A stretch of 64,000 bases of DNA, from contig NZ_JAKMAJ010000011.1 in the NCBI RefSeq assembly GCF_022378355.1, forward strand, positions 62,001 through 126,000, read 5' to 3'. The notes under the pieces were generated by a model. It saw nothing but the letters and a program-made list of their open reading frames with translations. It made no database searches and was not told the DNA's origin. The DNA comes from Brenneria bubanii (GTDB lineage Bacteria; Pseudomonadota; Gammaproteobacteria; Enterobacterales; Enterobacteriaceae). The translations under genes and the position numbers were made by a program. Positions 10,125 to 17,164 of the stretch are shown here, piece by piece. The stretch's first letter is position 1, and the number at the start of each line of letters is the position of its first letter.

Positions 10125-10883
10125 TCAGCACAACTCCAGCTGCACCTTATATTGTTCAATAATTTTCATTACGCTAGGTGGCGGTAGTTGATCGGTAAAA
10201 AGATAGTCGATCAAATCCATGTTGCCCAGATTCACCATGGCGTTGCGACCAAACTTAGAATGATCCGTCACTAACATGACACAACGGGAGTTTTCGATGA
10301 TTGCCCGTTTGGTGCGTACTTCATGGTAGTCAAACTCCAGCAATGAGCCGTCCATGTCAATGCCGCTGATACCCAAAATACCGAAATCCAGACGAAACTG
10401 AGAGATAAAATCCAGCGTAGCCTCCCCCATAATGCCGCCGTCCCGACTACGCACTTCGCCGCCGGCGAGGATTAAACGGAAATCCTCCTTCGCCGTCAGC
10501 AACGTCGCCACGTTCAGGTTGTTGGTCACCACACGCAGATTTTTATGCTGCATCAGCGCATGGGCGACCGCTTCCGGCGTGGTGCCGATATCAATAAATA
10601 ACGTCGCGCCATCCGGGATCTGGCTGGCGACCTGACGGGCGATACGCGCCTTCTCTTCCGACAGCATCATCTTACGGTCAGTATAGGCGGTATTAACCGA
10701 ACTTGAAGGCAGCGCCGCGCCGCCATGATGGCGGTGAATCTTATTCTGCGCAGCCAGGTCATTGAGGTCACGACGAATCGTTTGCGGACTCACCAAAAAA
10801 TGCTCGACCAGTTCTTCCGTGCTGACATACCCCTGACAACGCACCAGTTCAATAATGGCTTCATGACGTTGTGTTTGCTTCAC
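10125..10883 (-). CDS. glpR: Glycerol-3-phosphate regulon repressor GlpR
   Basis: GlpR is the DeoR-family repressor of the glp regulon and is released by glycerol-3-phosphate. The protein shows the N-terminal helix-turn-helix (VSTEELVEHFLVSPQTIRRD, residues about 18-38) and the sugar-phosphate sensor domain with DIGTTPEAVAHAL and SRDGGIMGEATLDF. I chose the GTG at 10883, with AGGGG six bases upstream, which gives 252 residues, the E. coli length and N-terminus (VKQTQRH). An ATG two codons earlier touches the Shine-Dalgarno sequence. It follows glpG by 24 bp. Candidate target operators are visible before glpD and glpA in this window. Confidence 0.96.
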   Translation of the reverse strand: MKQTQRHEAIIELVRCQGYVSTEELVEHFLVSPQTIRRDLNDLAAQNKIHRHHGGAALPSSSVNTAYTDRKMMLSEEKARIARQVASQIPDGATLFIDIGTTPEAVAHALMQHKNLRVVTNNLNVATLLTAKEDFRLILAGGEVRSRDGGIMGEATLDFISQFRLDFGILGISGIDMDGSLLEFDYHEVRTKRAIIENSRCVMLVTDHSKFGRNAMVNLGNMDLIDYLFTDQLPPPSVMKIIEQYKVQLELC

Positions 10884-10907
10884 GTTCATCCCCTAAACAT
10901 TGCGGAT

Positions 10908-11741
10908 CTACCGGCGGACGGTTTTATTATAGGTATCCCAAAAGGCCATCGATAACCCGACGACTAATCCCGCCACATGCGCGGCATTGGCTATCGACAT
11001 GCCTAAAATATCGAAATATCCGGCGATCAGCCACAGTAGCGCGAAAATCATCATGCCCCGCGGCATAAATAAATGACCGTCCGGCTCCCGTTCTCCCCGC
11101 AGCCAGACATATCCCATCAGCGCATACACCACGCCGGACAACCCGCCAAAATAGATACCGCTGAACCAGGATTGCGCCCAGCCGCTCGCCACCGAGGATA
11201 TCAGCGTAATCATGAGCAGTTTTCGGGTGCCGAGCGTTTTCTCGACCGGCCCGCCCAGGTACCACCACCACATCAGATTAAACAGAATGTGTAGGGCGGA
11301 AAAATGCAATAAGGCATGGCTGAACCAACGCCAGAGCTGTAGTTCCTGCCCGGCATCCGGATAGGACAACCGCGCCATCACCGGCCCATAACCCAAAGCC
11401 TGCATCAGCAGGTAAACCGCGATGGCGGCGACCATCACCAATAGCGTCAACGGCCCGGCGTGCTGCTGTATGGTTTGCAGATAAGAAAAAGATTTATATT
11501 GGATACCGGCATCGGTCGAGCCCGTCGACCAGCTTGCCGCCTGATAGCGCGGGTTGAGCGGATCCTGCAAAAACACCGCCAGCGCCTGCTGTACTTTCGC
11601 CAGTTGCTCATCATCAGCCAGCCACAGCTCGGCTTCCTGCCCCGTTACACGCATTTCCAGCATGACATTCTGCGTATGCATGTAATCAATAAACGCCTGG
11701 GCAAGACGCAGGTTGGAGAACGTAATAATTTGGATTGCCAT
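10908..11741 (-). CDS. glpG: Rhomboid intramembrane serine protease GlpG
   Basis: GlpG cleaves membrane proteins within the bilayer. The 277-residue protein has the cytoplasmic N-terminal domain (about residues 1-85) and six membrane helices. The catalytic Ser lies in [12 protein letters not shown] and the catalytic His in NAAHVAG; the loop-1 WR and [14 protein letters not shown] segments are typical. The ATG at 11741 matches E. coli GlpG; a GTG five codons upstream is less likely. No good Shine-Dalgarno sequence is visible before either. In E. coli glpG lies directly after glpE; here a 4.6 kb Rhs remnant separates them, so glpG has lost its native upstream sequence and may use a new promoter. 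Confidence 0.95.
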   Translation of the reverse strand: MAIQIITFSNLRLAQAFIDYMHTQNVMLEMRVTGQEAELWLADDEQLAKVQQALAVFLQDPLNPRYQAASWSTGSTDAGIQYKSFSYLQTIQQHAGPLTLLVMVAAIAVYLLMQALGYGPVMARLSYPDAGQELQLWRWFSHALLHFSALHILFNLMWWWYLGGPVEKTLGTRKLLMITLISSVASGWAQSWFSGIYFGGLSGVVYALMGYVWLRGEREPDGHLFMPRGMMIFALLWLIAGYFDILGMSIANAAHVAGLVVGLSMAFWDTYNKTVRR

Positions 11742-11969
11742 AGTTTGATTTATCACATATCTGTGGGTGTATTGCGCGTAAAAATATCATATATCCACAA
11801 GGTGAAGGCGCGAGAATATACTTTTTCCACAATGGACCGCCTTTTGGCGAGTGTCCAGGGGGAGCAGAGGAGAAATCAGCTCCCATGCAGTGTCAGGAAG
11901 TTCGTCATGACCCATAACCGTATCTGCATGAAAATCACGTGCATATGATACCAAAATCTATTGCAGGAC

Positions 11970-11984
11970 GGCTTTGTTGAATAA
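11970..11984. repeat. Possible IS903-like terminal end
   Basis: GGCTTTGTTGAATAA at this point is what I remember as the outer end of IS903-type (IS5 family) elements. No matching second end or transposase was seen nearby, so it would be a solo remnant marking the glpG-side edge of the inserted DNA. Chance similarity is possible. Confidence 0.4.
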
Positions 11985-11986
11985 TA

Positions 11987-12025
11987 AAAAGCCGAAAGGA
12001 TGGTTGGGATCGCTTCCGGCTTTTA
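11987..12025. terminator. Bidirectional intrinsic terminator
   Basis: AAAAGCCG at 11987-11994 pairs with CGGCTTTT at 12017-12024, with an A-run on one side and a T-rich tail (TTTTATTT) on the other. It follows the immunity-like gene at 12081 on the minus strand and would end transcription coming out of the Rhs remnant before glpG. Confidence 0.7.
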
Positions 12026-12080
12026 TTTACTACTGAGGCATCTTTTCTGTAAACAGAAAATTTTCGATCATTTCGATAAA

Positions 12081-12362
12081 CTATAGCCTGGATTTGGTTT
12101 TTTTAGTTCCAATAAAATGCTCATTTTGTTTGCTTGTAAACAGTTGGATAAAATCCAAAACAAATTCACCATTAGGATCACCTTCTGGCTCAAATTTTGA
12201 ATCAAAACATAATCCTTTATTATTATTCCCGCTAATCAAAACTGATCCACAAAACCAATCTCTATTTTCCGAGGAGGGTTCTAAAGAATAAAAGTTATTT
12301 ACATCGATAGACCAACCACTTGCCACACGCAATGGCTGCATGCCTTTCCAGACAGTAACCAT
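12081..12362 (-). CDS. Putative immunity protein of a decayed Rhs toxin tip (cassette 1)
   Basis: This 93-residue protein is not one I recognise. It is acidic to neutral, without signal peptide or membrane segment, so it is probably cytoplasmic. Its ATG overlaps the stop of the preceding toxin remnant (TAATG), the coupling expected for a contact-dependent toxin and its immunity protein. The reading frame is intact although its toxin carries a nonsense codon and a frameshift, so it may survive as an orphan immunity gene. The immunity assignment rests on position only. Confidence 0.6.
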   Translation of the reverse strand: MVTVWKGMQPLRVASGWSIDVNNFYSLEPSSENRDWFCGSVLISGNNNKGLCFDSKFEPEGDPNGEFVLDFIQLFTSKQNEHFIGTKKTKSRL

Positions 12363-13220
12363 TATAATGCTCCCGTAATATATTTACTTACTTGATCTAA
12401 TGATGCTGGGAAACTATGTATTATCGGAATAGGGGAATTTTTCATTTCAACACGAACCCAACTTGTTAATTCCCCACCAATATATCCCACCGCCCTGTAG
12501 GTTTTTTATAGAACATAAACCGTGTTCCACCATGTTCAAAAACTTGACCGTCTTTTATTGCACTATAGGCCGCCTATTTTTCAAACCCAGTAGCTTTTTT
12601 GGCATATTCCGGCAAATAAGAAGCTTCCGGTCTTCCATCCAAAGATCCTTTTCCTAAACTTAACTCTCTTGCTTGGCTCTCATTTCTGGCTTTTACATTT
12701 AGTTGCATGACGTCCTCCAGGACGCTGTGCGTTATATACATCTGTTCGTAGCTGTTTACGGGAATAGTAACCATTATATGCACACCCAGCCAACCCAAAC
12801 GGATCAACCCAACTAATAGGATTTAGTGCGTAAGCATAGTTATTATCGCTTCCCAATCCCCCTATCGGGTCCAGATGCGAATTCTGTTCATCCGTCGGAT
12901 CGTAATATCAATTTCGGTTGTAAATCACCCAACGATCCGCTTCATCGTTCATATACTACCGCCCTACCTTGATAGTTTTACCTGCACAAAGTTATTGTAA
13001 ATTACACGGTAATATAAATACAGACTGATTGAGACACAGAAACATCATCTATATTGGCGTCAACTGGATACGGGATAACGACGAGCTCTATCTGATACTG
13101 GCCCATATACCACCAGACCTTCACGCGCTTTGCTGATCCGACCTCCGAACATATCGTAGCTATATCGCCGCCGCGCTCCGTCCGATAGGCTTACTCGCCG
13201 CAACCGCTCCTGCGAATCCC
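12362..13220 (-). pseudogene. Degenerate Rhs C-terminus with toxin tip (cassette 1)
   Basis: Reading the minus strand, an Rhs YD-repeat is visible around 13105-13215 ([21 protein letters not shown]), then the Rhs junction around 12779-12900 (HLDPIGGLG, NNYAYALNPISWVDPFGLAG), then a variable tip of about 110 residues from about 12720 to 12364. The tip is open from LNVKARNESQ to KKATGFEK, hits a TAG near 12570, continues in the same frame (AAYSAIKDGQVFEHGGTRF to GRWDIL), then shifts frame (GGELTSWVRVEMKNSP to QVSKYITGAL) and ends at a TAA that touches the next ATG. Stops also interrupt the core. It is a dead remnant of an Rhs-family polymorphic toxin. I do not recognise the tip's activity. Confidence 0.75.
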
Positions 13221-13370
13221 ATTAGTAACCAGGCGGTTACGACTAGAAGTGAATAGGTTGAAACAGAACGTTACTATACTGCAGGATATGCTGTGCAACT
13301 CGGCGATTGGCCATAAAGGCCGCTGGCTTGCAAAGTCGGAAGGATCGTAATATCGCGCCTGAACTTTATT

Positions 13371-13760
13371 TTATAAAAACGCCATCGATGAACCGCCTAT
13401 TCCTTTAACAGATAGACCTGAGAATTTAATACCAATGCCGTGCTCTGTATCTCCGCCCCATCTAAATACAAAACCAAATTCATCTTTGACATCAGGAAAA
13501 ATATAAATTTTCACCAATTTGAAAAACATATCTTTAGATTTATAAATCTTATAAACATATGAATGTATTGCACTTACCGATAATTTAAAAAAAACGTCCT
13601 GGTTTTTAACTATAAAATTAATATCATTTAGCACCTTTTTATCACTAGATTCTGATTCCAGATAAATGACTTGTACCTCAGACTCATTAAATACATCAAA
13701 TATAATATTAACCGAAACACCTTCATCATCTTCATAAAAATAAAAATTATCGCCATCCAT
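13371..13760 (-). CDS. Putative immunity protein of a decayed Rhs toxin tip (cassette 2)
   Basis: The 129-residue product is acidic and rich in aromatic residues (MDGDNFYFYEDDEG at the start), without signal peptide or membrane helices. Its C-terminal HGIGIKFSGLSVKGIGG pattern recalls a DUF6985-like domain found in toxin-neighbouring proteins, but this is from memory. Its ATG overlaps by 14 bp the end of an in-frame toxin-tail remnant (stop at 13747-13749), the usual coupling of toxin tip and immunity gene. It is AT-rich relative to the backbone. The frame is intact, so it may still be expressed. Confidence 0.6.
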   Translation of the reverse strand: MDGDNFYFYEDDEGVSVNIIFDVFNESEVQVIYLESESSDKKVLNDINFIVKNQDVFFKLSVSAIHSYVYKIYKSKDMFFKLVKIYIFPDVKDEFGFVFRWGGDTEHGIGIKFSGLSVKGIGGSSMAFL

Positions 13761-13888
13761 TTAAACCTCTCGATTTCTGTTTGCAAACCTTAGGTGGTTT
13801 GGGTTTATTCATTTCTTTAGCAATACGTTTAGCGTCAGGTGATTCAGATTCCACAACACCATGCGTCTCAAGCATGAGCTGTCCATGA
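13747..13888 (-). pseudogene. Toxin-tip tail remnant (cassette 2)
   Basis: One frame of the minus strand stays open from about 13888 to a TAA at 13747-13749 and reads QLMLETHGVVESESPDAKR, then IAKEMNKPKPPKVCKQK and SRGLNGWR. It overlaps the start of the immunity-like gene. It looks like the last 45 residues of a polymorphic toxin tip whose front has been lost. The activity cannot be named from this tail. Confidence 0.45.
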
Positions 13889-13958
13889 AATTAGTTCCAC
13901 CTCATTATAATGCCGGATTGTAACGAGGCACAAGATCCCTTTTATCTGTAGTAGTAAA

Positions 13959-14245
13959 TTATTGGTGAATATTTTCACCATCGTCTTTTTTTCCACCAAA
14001 AGGTACCAATATCCCCGGATAGTCGAAGATAATTATTCCGTTGAAATCAACGTCAATATTTATTGTCTTAACCACATTTACCTCCTGAGGTCTTACTATC
14101 TTGTTTATTATTGAATCATTGCAATAATTTGGGGTGTGGCTCAGTAAACCCACCGGGTCCAGATGCGAATTCTATTCATCCGTCGGGTCGTAACATCAAT
14201 TTAATCACCCAACGCTCCGCATCATCGTTCATATGCTACCGCCCT
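13959..14245 (-). pseudogene. Second Rhs junction fragment with unknown tip
   Basis: About 110 bp at 14135-14245 repeats the Rhs junction seen at 12860-12975 (same bases around CCAGATGCGAATTCT and the GCCCTACCTTGAT end) with a few substitutions and a 9-bp deletion. After the junction LDPVG the frame reads LLSHTPNYCNDSIINK through LVPFGGKKDDGENIHQ to a stop at 13959. It is a displaced tip joined to a duplicated Rhs end. No immunity gene follows directly; the tail of cassette 2 comes next. Confidence 0.55.
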
Positions 14246-14484
14246 ACCTTGATCACCAACGAACTCCTTGTCTTCAAGTCCAATAAAAAATTCATCAATA
14301 TGTGTTCGAGGTATTCTTTCTTCACTTCTTTAATATCATGATCAATTAACACATTAAACCCTATTTTTTCAAATAAACCCAACCCATTAAGCTGTTTCCC
14401 GCTTACATCACTAAATCGAAAAGAAATAATTTGATAACAATCAAAGTTAAACTTTACTTTCACATTGTTATTCATCAGTAACAT
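14236..14484 (-). CDS. Truncated immunity-like protein (cassette 3)
   Basis: The 82-residue frame starts inside the end of the cassette 3 toxin tail (overlap of 17 bp from the first ATG, 8 bp from a second ATG at 14475, which gives MNNNVKVKF). The product resembles a small cytoplasmic immunity protein and is AT-rich. Its last residues (VIKVGR) are encoded by the Rhs junction repeat, so recombination has fused the gene to the next Rhs fragment and probably removed the true C-terminus. Function is inferred from arrangement only. Confidence 0.5.
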   Translation of the reverse strand: MLLMNNNVKVKFNFDCYQIISFRFSDVSGKQLNGLGLFEKIGFNVLIDHDIKEVKKEYLEHILMNFLLDLKTRSSLVIKVGR

Positions 14485-14800
14485 TTTCCGTTATAAACAT
14501 GGTCATATAAATTTTAATATTTTTATTACTTAGAGAAGCCACTTCGCCATTTTTATTTTTCTTGCCAGTATTAAAGCCGGAAGATTTAGTATGCGGTGCC
14601 GATTGCAGTGAGGCCACCTGACCTTCGCGCACCTTGCTGACCGGGCGTCCGAACGCATCGTAGCCATAGCACCACCGCGCGCCGTCCGGCAGGCTCACCT
14701 GCCGTAACCGTTAAAACGAAAATACTGCTCGCCCCAGTGGGTATCTTCCATCCCCACCAGACGGCCTAAATTTCAGATGGTGATTTGAATGCGACTATAA
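14468..14800 (-). pseudogene. Rhs core fragment fused to short toxin tip (cassette 3)
   Basis: The minus strand reads an Rhs core segment ([22 protein letters not shown], about 14715-14785) followed in another frame by [21 protein letters not shown] at 14630-14698, a classic Rhs/YD repeat. The frame then runs into an unrelated tip ([20 protein letters not shown] to [14 protein letters not shown]) and stops at 14468, overlapping the downstream immunity-like gene. The frame change and the abrupt joins show decay. Confidence 0.65.
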
Positions 14801-14868
14801 AACATGCTGTATAAAAACGATTATAAATAAATAGTTTTATTGGTTTATATATCTAGTTAAAAACACTA

Positions 14869-15297
14869 TTATTTATTACCATCTGCACTCGGTTTAAATT
14901 CGAAATACTCCCCCATGAACCTAATCACTTCTGCCAAATCGAAATTCAAAAAACCTAATACCTCTATAAACCATGATAAATGCTCACTTATATTTTCACA
15001 GCGCTCTTCATTCATAGATAAAAAACAAATCGCTAAACGAGACATCAACAAAGATCTATCTTTGGAATTCCTGATATTTTTATCGTCTATCGAACCCCAC
15101 CAATATGATAAAGCTAATTCTCTGTCTTTATCATTTACAAGACCATTTAAATAATCTTTAGTTATTACGATAGGGTTATTTTCCCCATCGAAATTTATGT
15201 TTAACAGATCAGCCACTTCAATTAAAAAATTGAGATATAATCTAACTGATAAAGCTTTATTTTCTGGCCACTTAATCAAACCAATACTGATAGTCAC
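14869..15297 (-). CDS. Putative immunity protein (cassette 4)
   Basis: The 142-residue product is helical in character, acidic, without signal peptide or membrane segment. It starts with a GTG at 15297 that overlaps the TGA of the preceding toxin tail by four bases, the strongest coupling of the four cassettes. I do not recognise the family; repeated leucine-rich segments such as LMSRLAICFL suggest an all-alpha immunity protein. It is AT-rich and intact. Confidence 0.6.
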   Translation of the reverse strand: MTISIGLIKWPENKALSVRLYLNFLIEVADLLNINFDGENNPIVITKDYLNGLVNDKDRELALSYWWGSIDDKNIRNSKDRSLLMSRLAICFLSMNEERCENISEHLSWFIEVLGFLNFDLAEVIRFMGEYFEFKPSADGNK

Positions 15298-15479
15298 TTA
15301 GCAATAACCCCAAAATGTTCAAGTATATCGTTACAAAATGTACATACTGCTTTTGCTGTAAGATGTCCAGATCCTGAAGCACCAATATTAATAGCCCTAA
15401 ATAGCGGTGCGGAATAGTAGATCACGCTGAGGGAACTTCGCCCGAATTGTGCGATCTGATCAATCGCTGAATATGCCAA
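15294..15479 (-). pseudogene. Toxin-tip tail remnant (cassette 4)
   Basis: The frame ending at 15294 reads IGASGSGHLTAKAVCTFCND and ILEHFGVIAK before a TGA that overlaps the GTG of the immunity-like gene. The upstream part (MAYSAIDQIAQFG) runs up to the IS630-type remnant, which probably truncated it. The conserved-looking CTFCND motif may belong to the toxin active site or a metal site, but I cannot assign a family. Confidence 0.45.
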
Positions 15480-15499
15480 ATCACCAACCGGACTGAGCG

Positions 15500-15952
15500 A
15501 TACCGATCATAGCACCTATACCCCGAATCGAACGACGCCTTATGCAGAAAACTATCCACAAAACGAGAGATAAAAATCATGCCCGCAGACTCACCGCCAT
15601 GCTGATGCTTCATCGGGGGGCGCAGGGCCGCACCAACCCTGCGTATCCGTGCCCCACACAAGGATGAAAAGATGGCGCTATACATAAAGCGCTGGACGAA
15701 TACAGTGCAGAACATCCGGTCTTTTATGAGGATGAAGCGGATATCCATCTCAATCCCAAAATCGGCGCAGACTGGCAGCTTCGCAGACAGCAAAAGCCAA
15801 TAGCCACACCGGGACAAAATGAAAAATACTATCTGCCCGGGGCGTTACACAGCGGCACAGGAAAAATCAGCTACGTTGGCGGTAACGGTAAAATTTCAGC
15901 GCTGTTCATCAGCTCATTCCCCGGAGGGGAACATAGGCTGGAAAAAGTGTAG
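15500..15952 (+). mobile_element. IS630-family transposase remnant with internal deletions
   Basis: The plus strand carries collinear pieces of an IS630-type transposase: an N-terminal part (PIIAPIPRIERRLMQKTIHK to RRLTAMLMLHRG) whose start codon is now ATA, a middle piece (RRAAPTLRIRAPHKDEKMA) in another frame, a catalytic-domain piece (ALDEYSAEHPVFYEDEADIH to YVGGNGKISALFIS) with a first DDE-region acidic motif, and the C-terminus FPGGEHRLEKV ending in TAG at 15950-15952. Two stretches are missing, after LMLHRG and after ALFIS, so the element cannot transpose itself. Confidence 0.8.
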
Positions 15953-16054
15953 CGGTATTAGGCGCAGCTATTTAAGCCAATTTCAATTTTTTCCCCCATC
16001 AATATATGCTGATATTACATCAATGTTTTCCGGGATAAATATCAACCTGGATAG

Positions 16055-16192
16055 TGCGAGTTGCTCCAGACCAGTGGCCTTATATTAGCCGCTGTGCCGG
16101 GCTTCGGTCTGGACTTCTCGGTACTGCGCGATGCGGTCTATGGCGAGTTGGAAGACAATGGCAACCTGCGCGCGGTCCCCACTAAGGATTGA
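16055..16192 (+). pseudogene. Orphan C-terminal coding fragment
   Basis: Between stops at 16052 and 16190 one frame reads ELLQTSGLILAAVPGFGLDF and SVLRDAVYGELEDNGNLRAV, ending PTKD. The composition looks coding and has the high GC of the backbone, but no start is present. I do not recognise it. It may be the tail of a gene cut by the insertion of the Rhs/IS material next to glpE. Confidence 0.3.
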
Positions 16193-16389
16193 CCACCTCG
16201 GTAATCGGCAAGGTTTTTCCATCATGAAGGTATTCATCAGTATCGCCATATTCACGTTAATTCGCTTTATGAGATACCCAGGCAAAATATCACAAGGTGA
16301 AAAATTTTATGCAAACCGTTGGCTGACGTGCATAACGGTCATCAGCCAGTAGCGCCAATAACCGCGCTACTGGCTCAACAGATACCATC

Positions 16390-16713
16390 TCAAATCTGCG
16401 TCTGAACACTCTGAGGATAGCGGTTCTGCCAGGCTTCGAAACCGCCGTCAATACTGCAAACCACATCAAACCCCAGACCGAGCAAATACTGCGCCGCACT
16501 GCGGCTGCTGACGCCGTGATAGCAAATGACCATCACCGGCGATTCAAAATCGGCCTCGCGTACAAATTCAGGCAGGGTCTCATTGCTCAAGTGTATGGCG
16601 CCAGGCACATGCGCGGCCGCAAAGCTCTGCGGATCGCGGATATCGACGATAACCTCCCCTTGTTGCCAGCGTGAATAGGCATTTTCAATGTCAATCGTTT
16701 TAAATTGTTCCAT
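16390..16713 (-). CDS. glpE: Thiosulfate sulfurtransferase GlpE
   Basis: GlpE is a single-domain rhodanese that moves sulfane sulfur from thiosulfate to cyanide or thioredoxin. The 107-residue length and the active-site loop CYHGVSSR with Cys64 match the E. coli enzyme, as does DIRDPQSF with the structural Asp. It is divergent from glpD, 451 bp away, which keeps the E. coli glpD/glpEGR arrangement, but the partners glpG and glpR are now 4.6 kb downstream behind the Rhs remnant and can hardly be cotranscribed. Confidence 0.96.
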   Translation of the reverse strand: MEQFKTIDIENAYSRWQQGEVIVDIRDPQSFAAAHVPGAIHLSNETLPEFVREADFESPVMVICYHGVSSRSAAQYLLGLGFDVVCSIDGGFEAWQNRYPQSVQTQI

Positions 16714-17164
16714 TAGGGATGGCGGCCTTGTCAGTCACGGAAAACGTTAGCATGGCATATTATGGCATAACCTATCGATTGCAAAGTGCGGCAAGATGGC
16801 AACCGGATGAAGAATTCGCCGGCAACGCCGACGGGGTCGCCGCCATTTGCCACGCTGATATCGGCAAGCGGTATATCACCGCAACCATGATGCGCACGCC
16901 GGCTATTTTGGCGATATGCCCTGCCCCCGCGCGTTGACTGCACTGGTCGTCGACGAGGAATATGAAAAAATACCGGTATCATCACTGCGCCTTTCCCTTT
17001 GTTTTTACCCTCGATAACCACTCTTTCTATATGACAATTATCATCAAATTGTTACCTCCATCACGCATAAATGTTTTTATTAGGTTAATTATTGTCTGCC
17101 TTGATTGTTTCCGATTATTATAATGCTCGAAAACGAACATTTACTCTAATGGTGGAGGCAATAC
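16714..17164. other. glpE-glpD divergent intergenic region
   Basis: These 451 bp hold the divergent promoters of glpE and glpD, including the GlpR operator at 17122-17141. Short open frames at 16719-16937 and its complement lack support and are not called. The part next to glpD is AT-rich (TATTATAAT just before the operator could be a -10 element). Confidence 0.6.
17122..17141 (+). promoter_or_regulatory. GlpR operator of glpD
   Basis: AATGCTCGAAAACGAACATT is an imperfect dyad close to the GlpR consensus (AATG-TTCG-centre-CGAACATT as I remember it). It lies 23 bp before the glpD start, directly after a TATAAT-like sequence, where bound GlpR would block transcription. Confidence 0.8.

Noticed and set aside
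11686-11948. Small open frames upstream of glpG on both strands
   Set aside because: No ribosome-binding site, no conserved pattern, overlap with glpG start; read as spacer.
15422-15817. Minus-strand open frame of 131 codons over the IS remnant
   Set aside because: It is the shadow of the plus-strand IS630-type transposase pieces.
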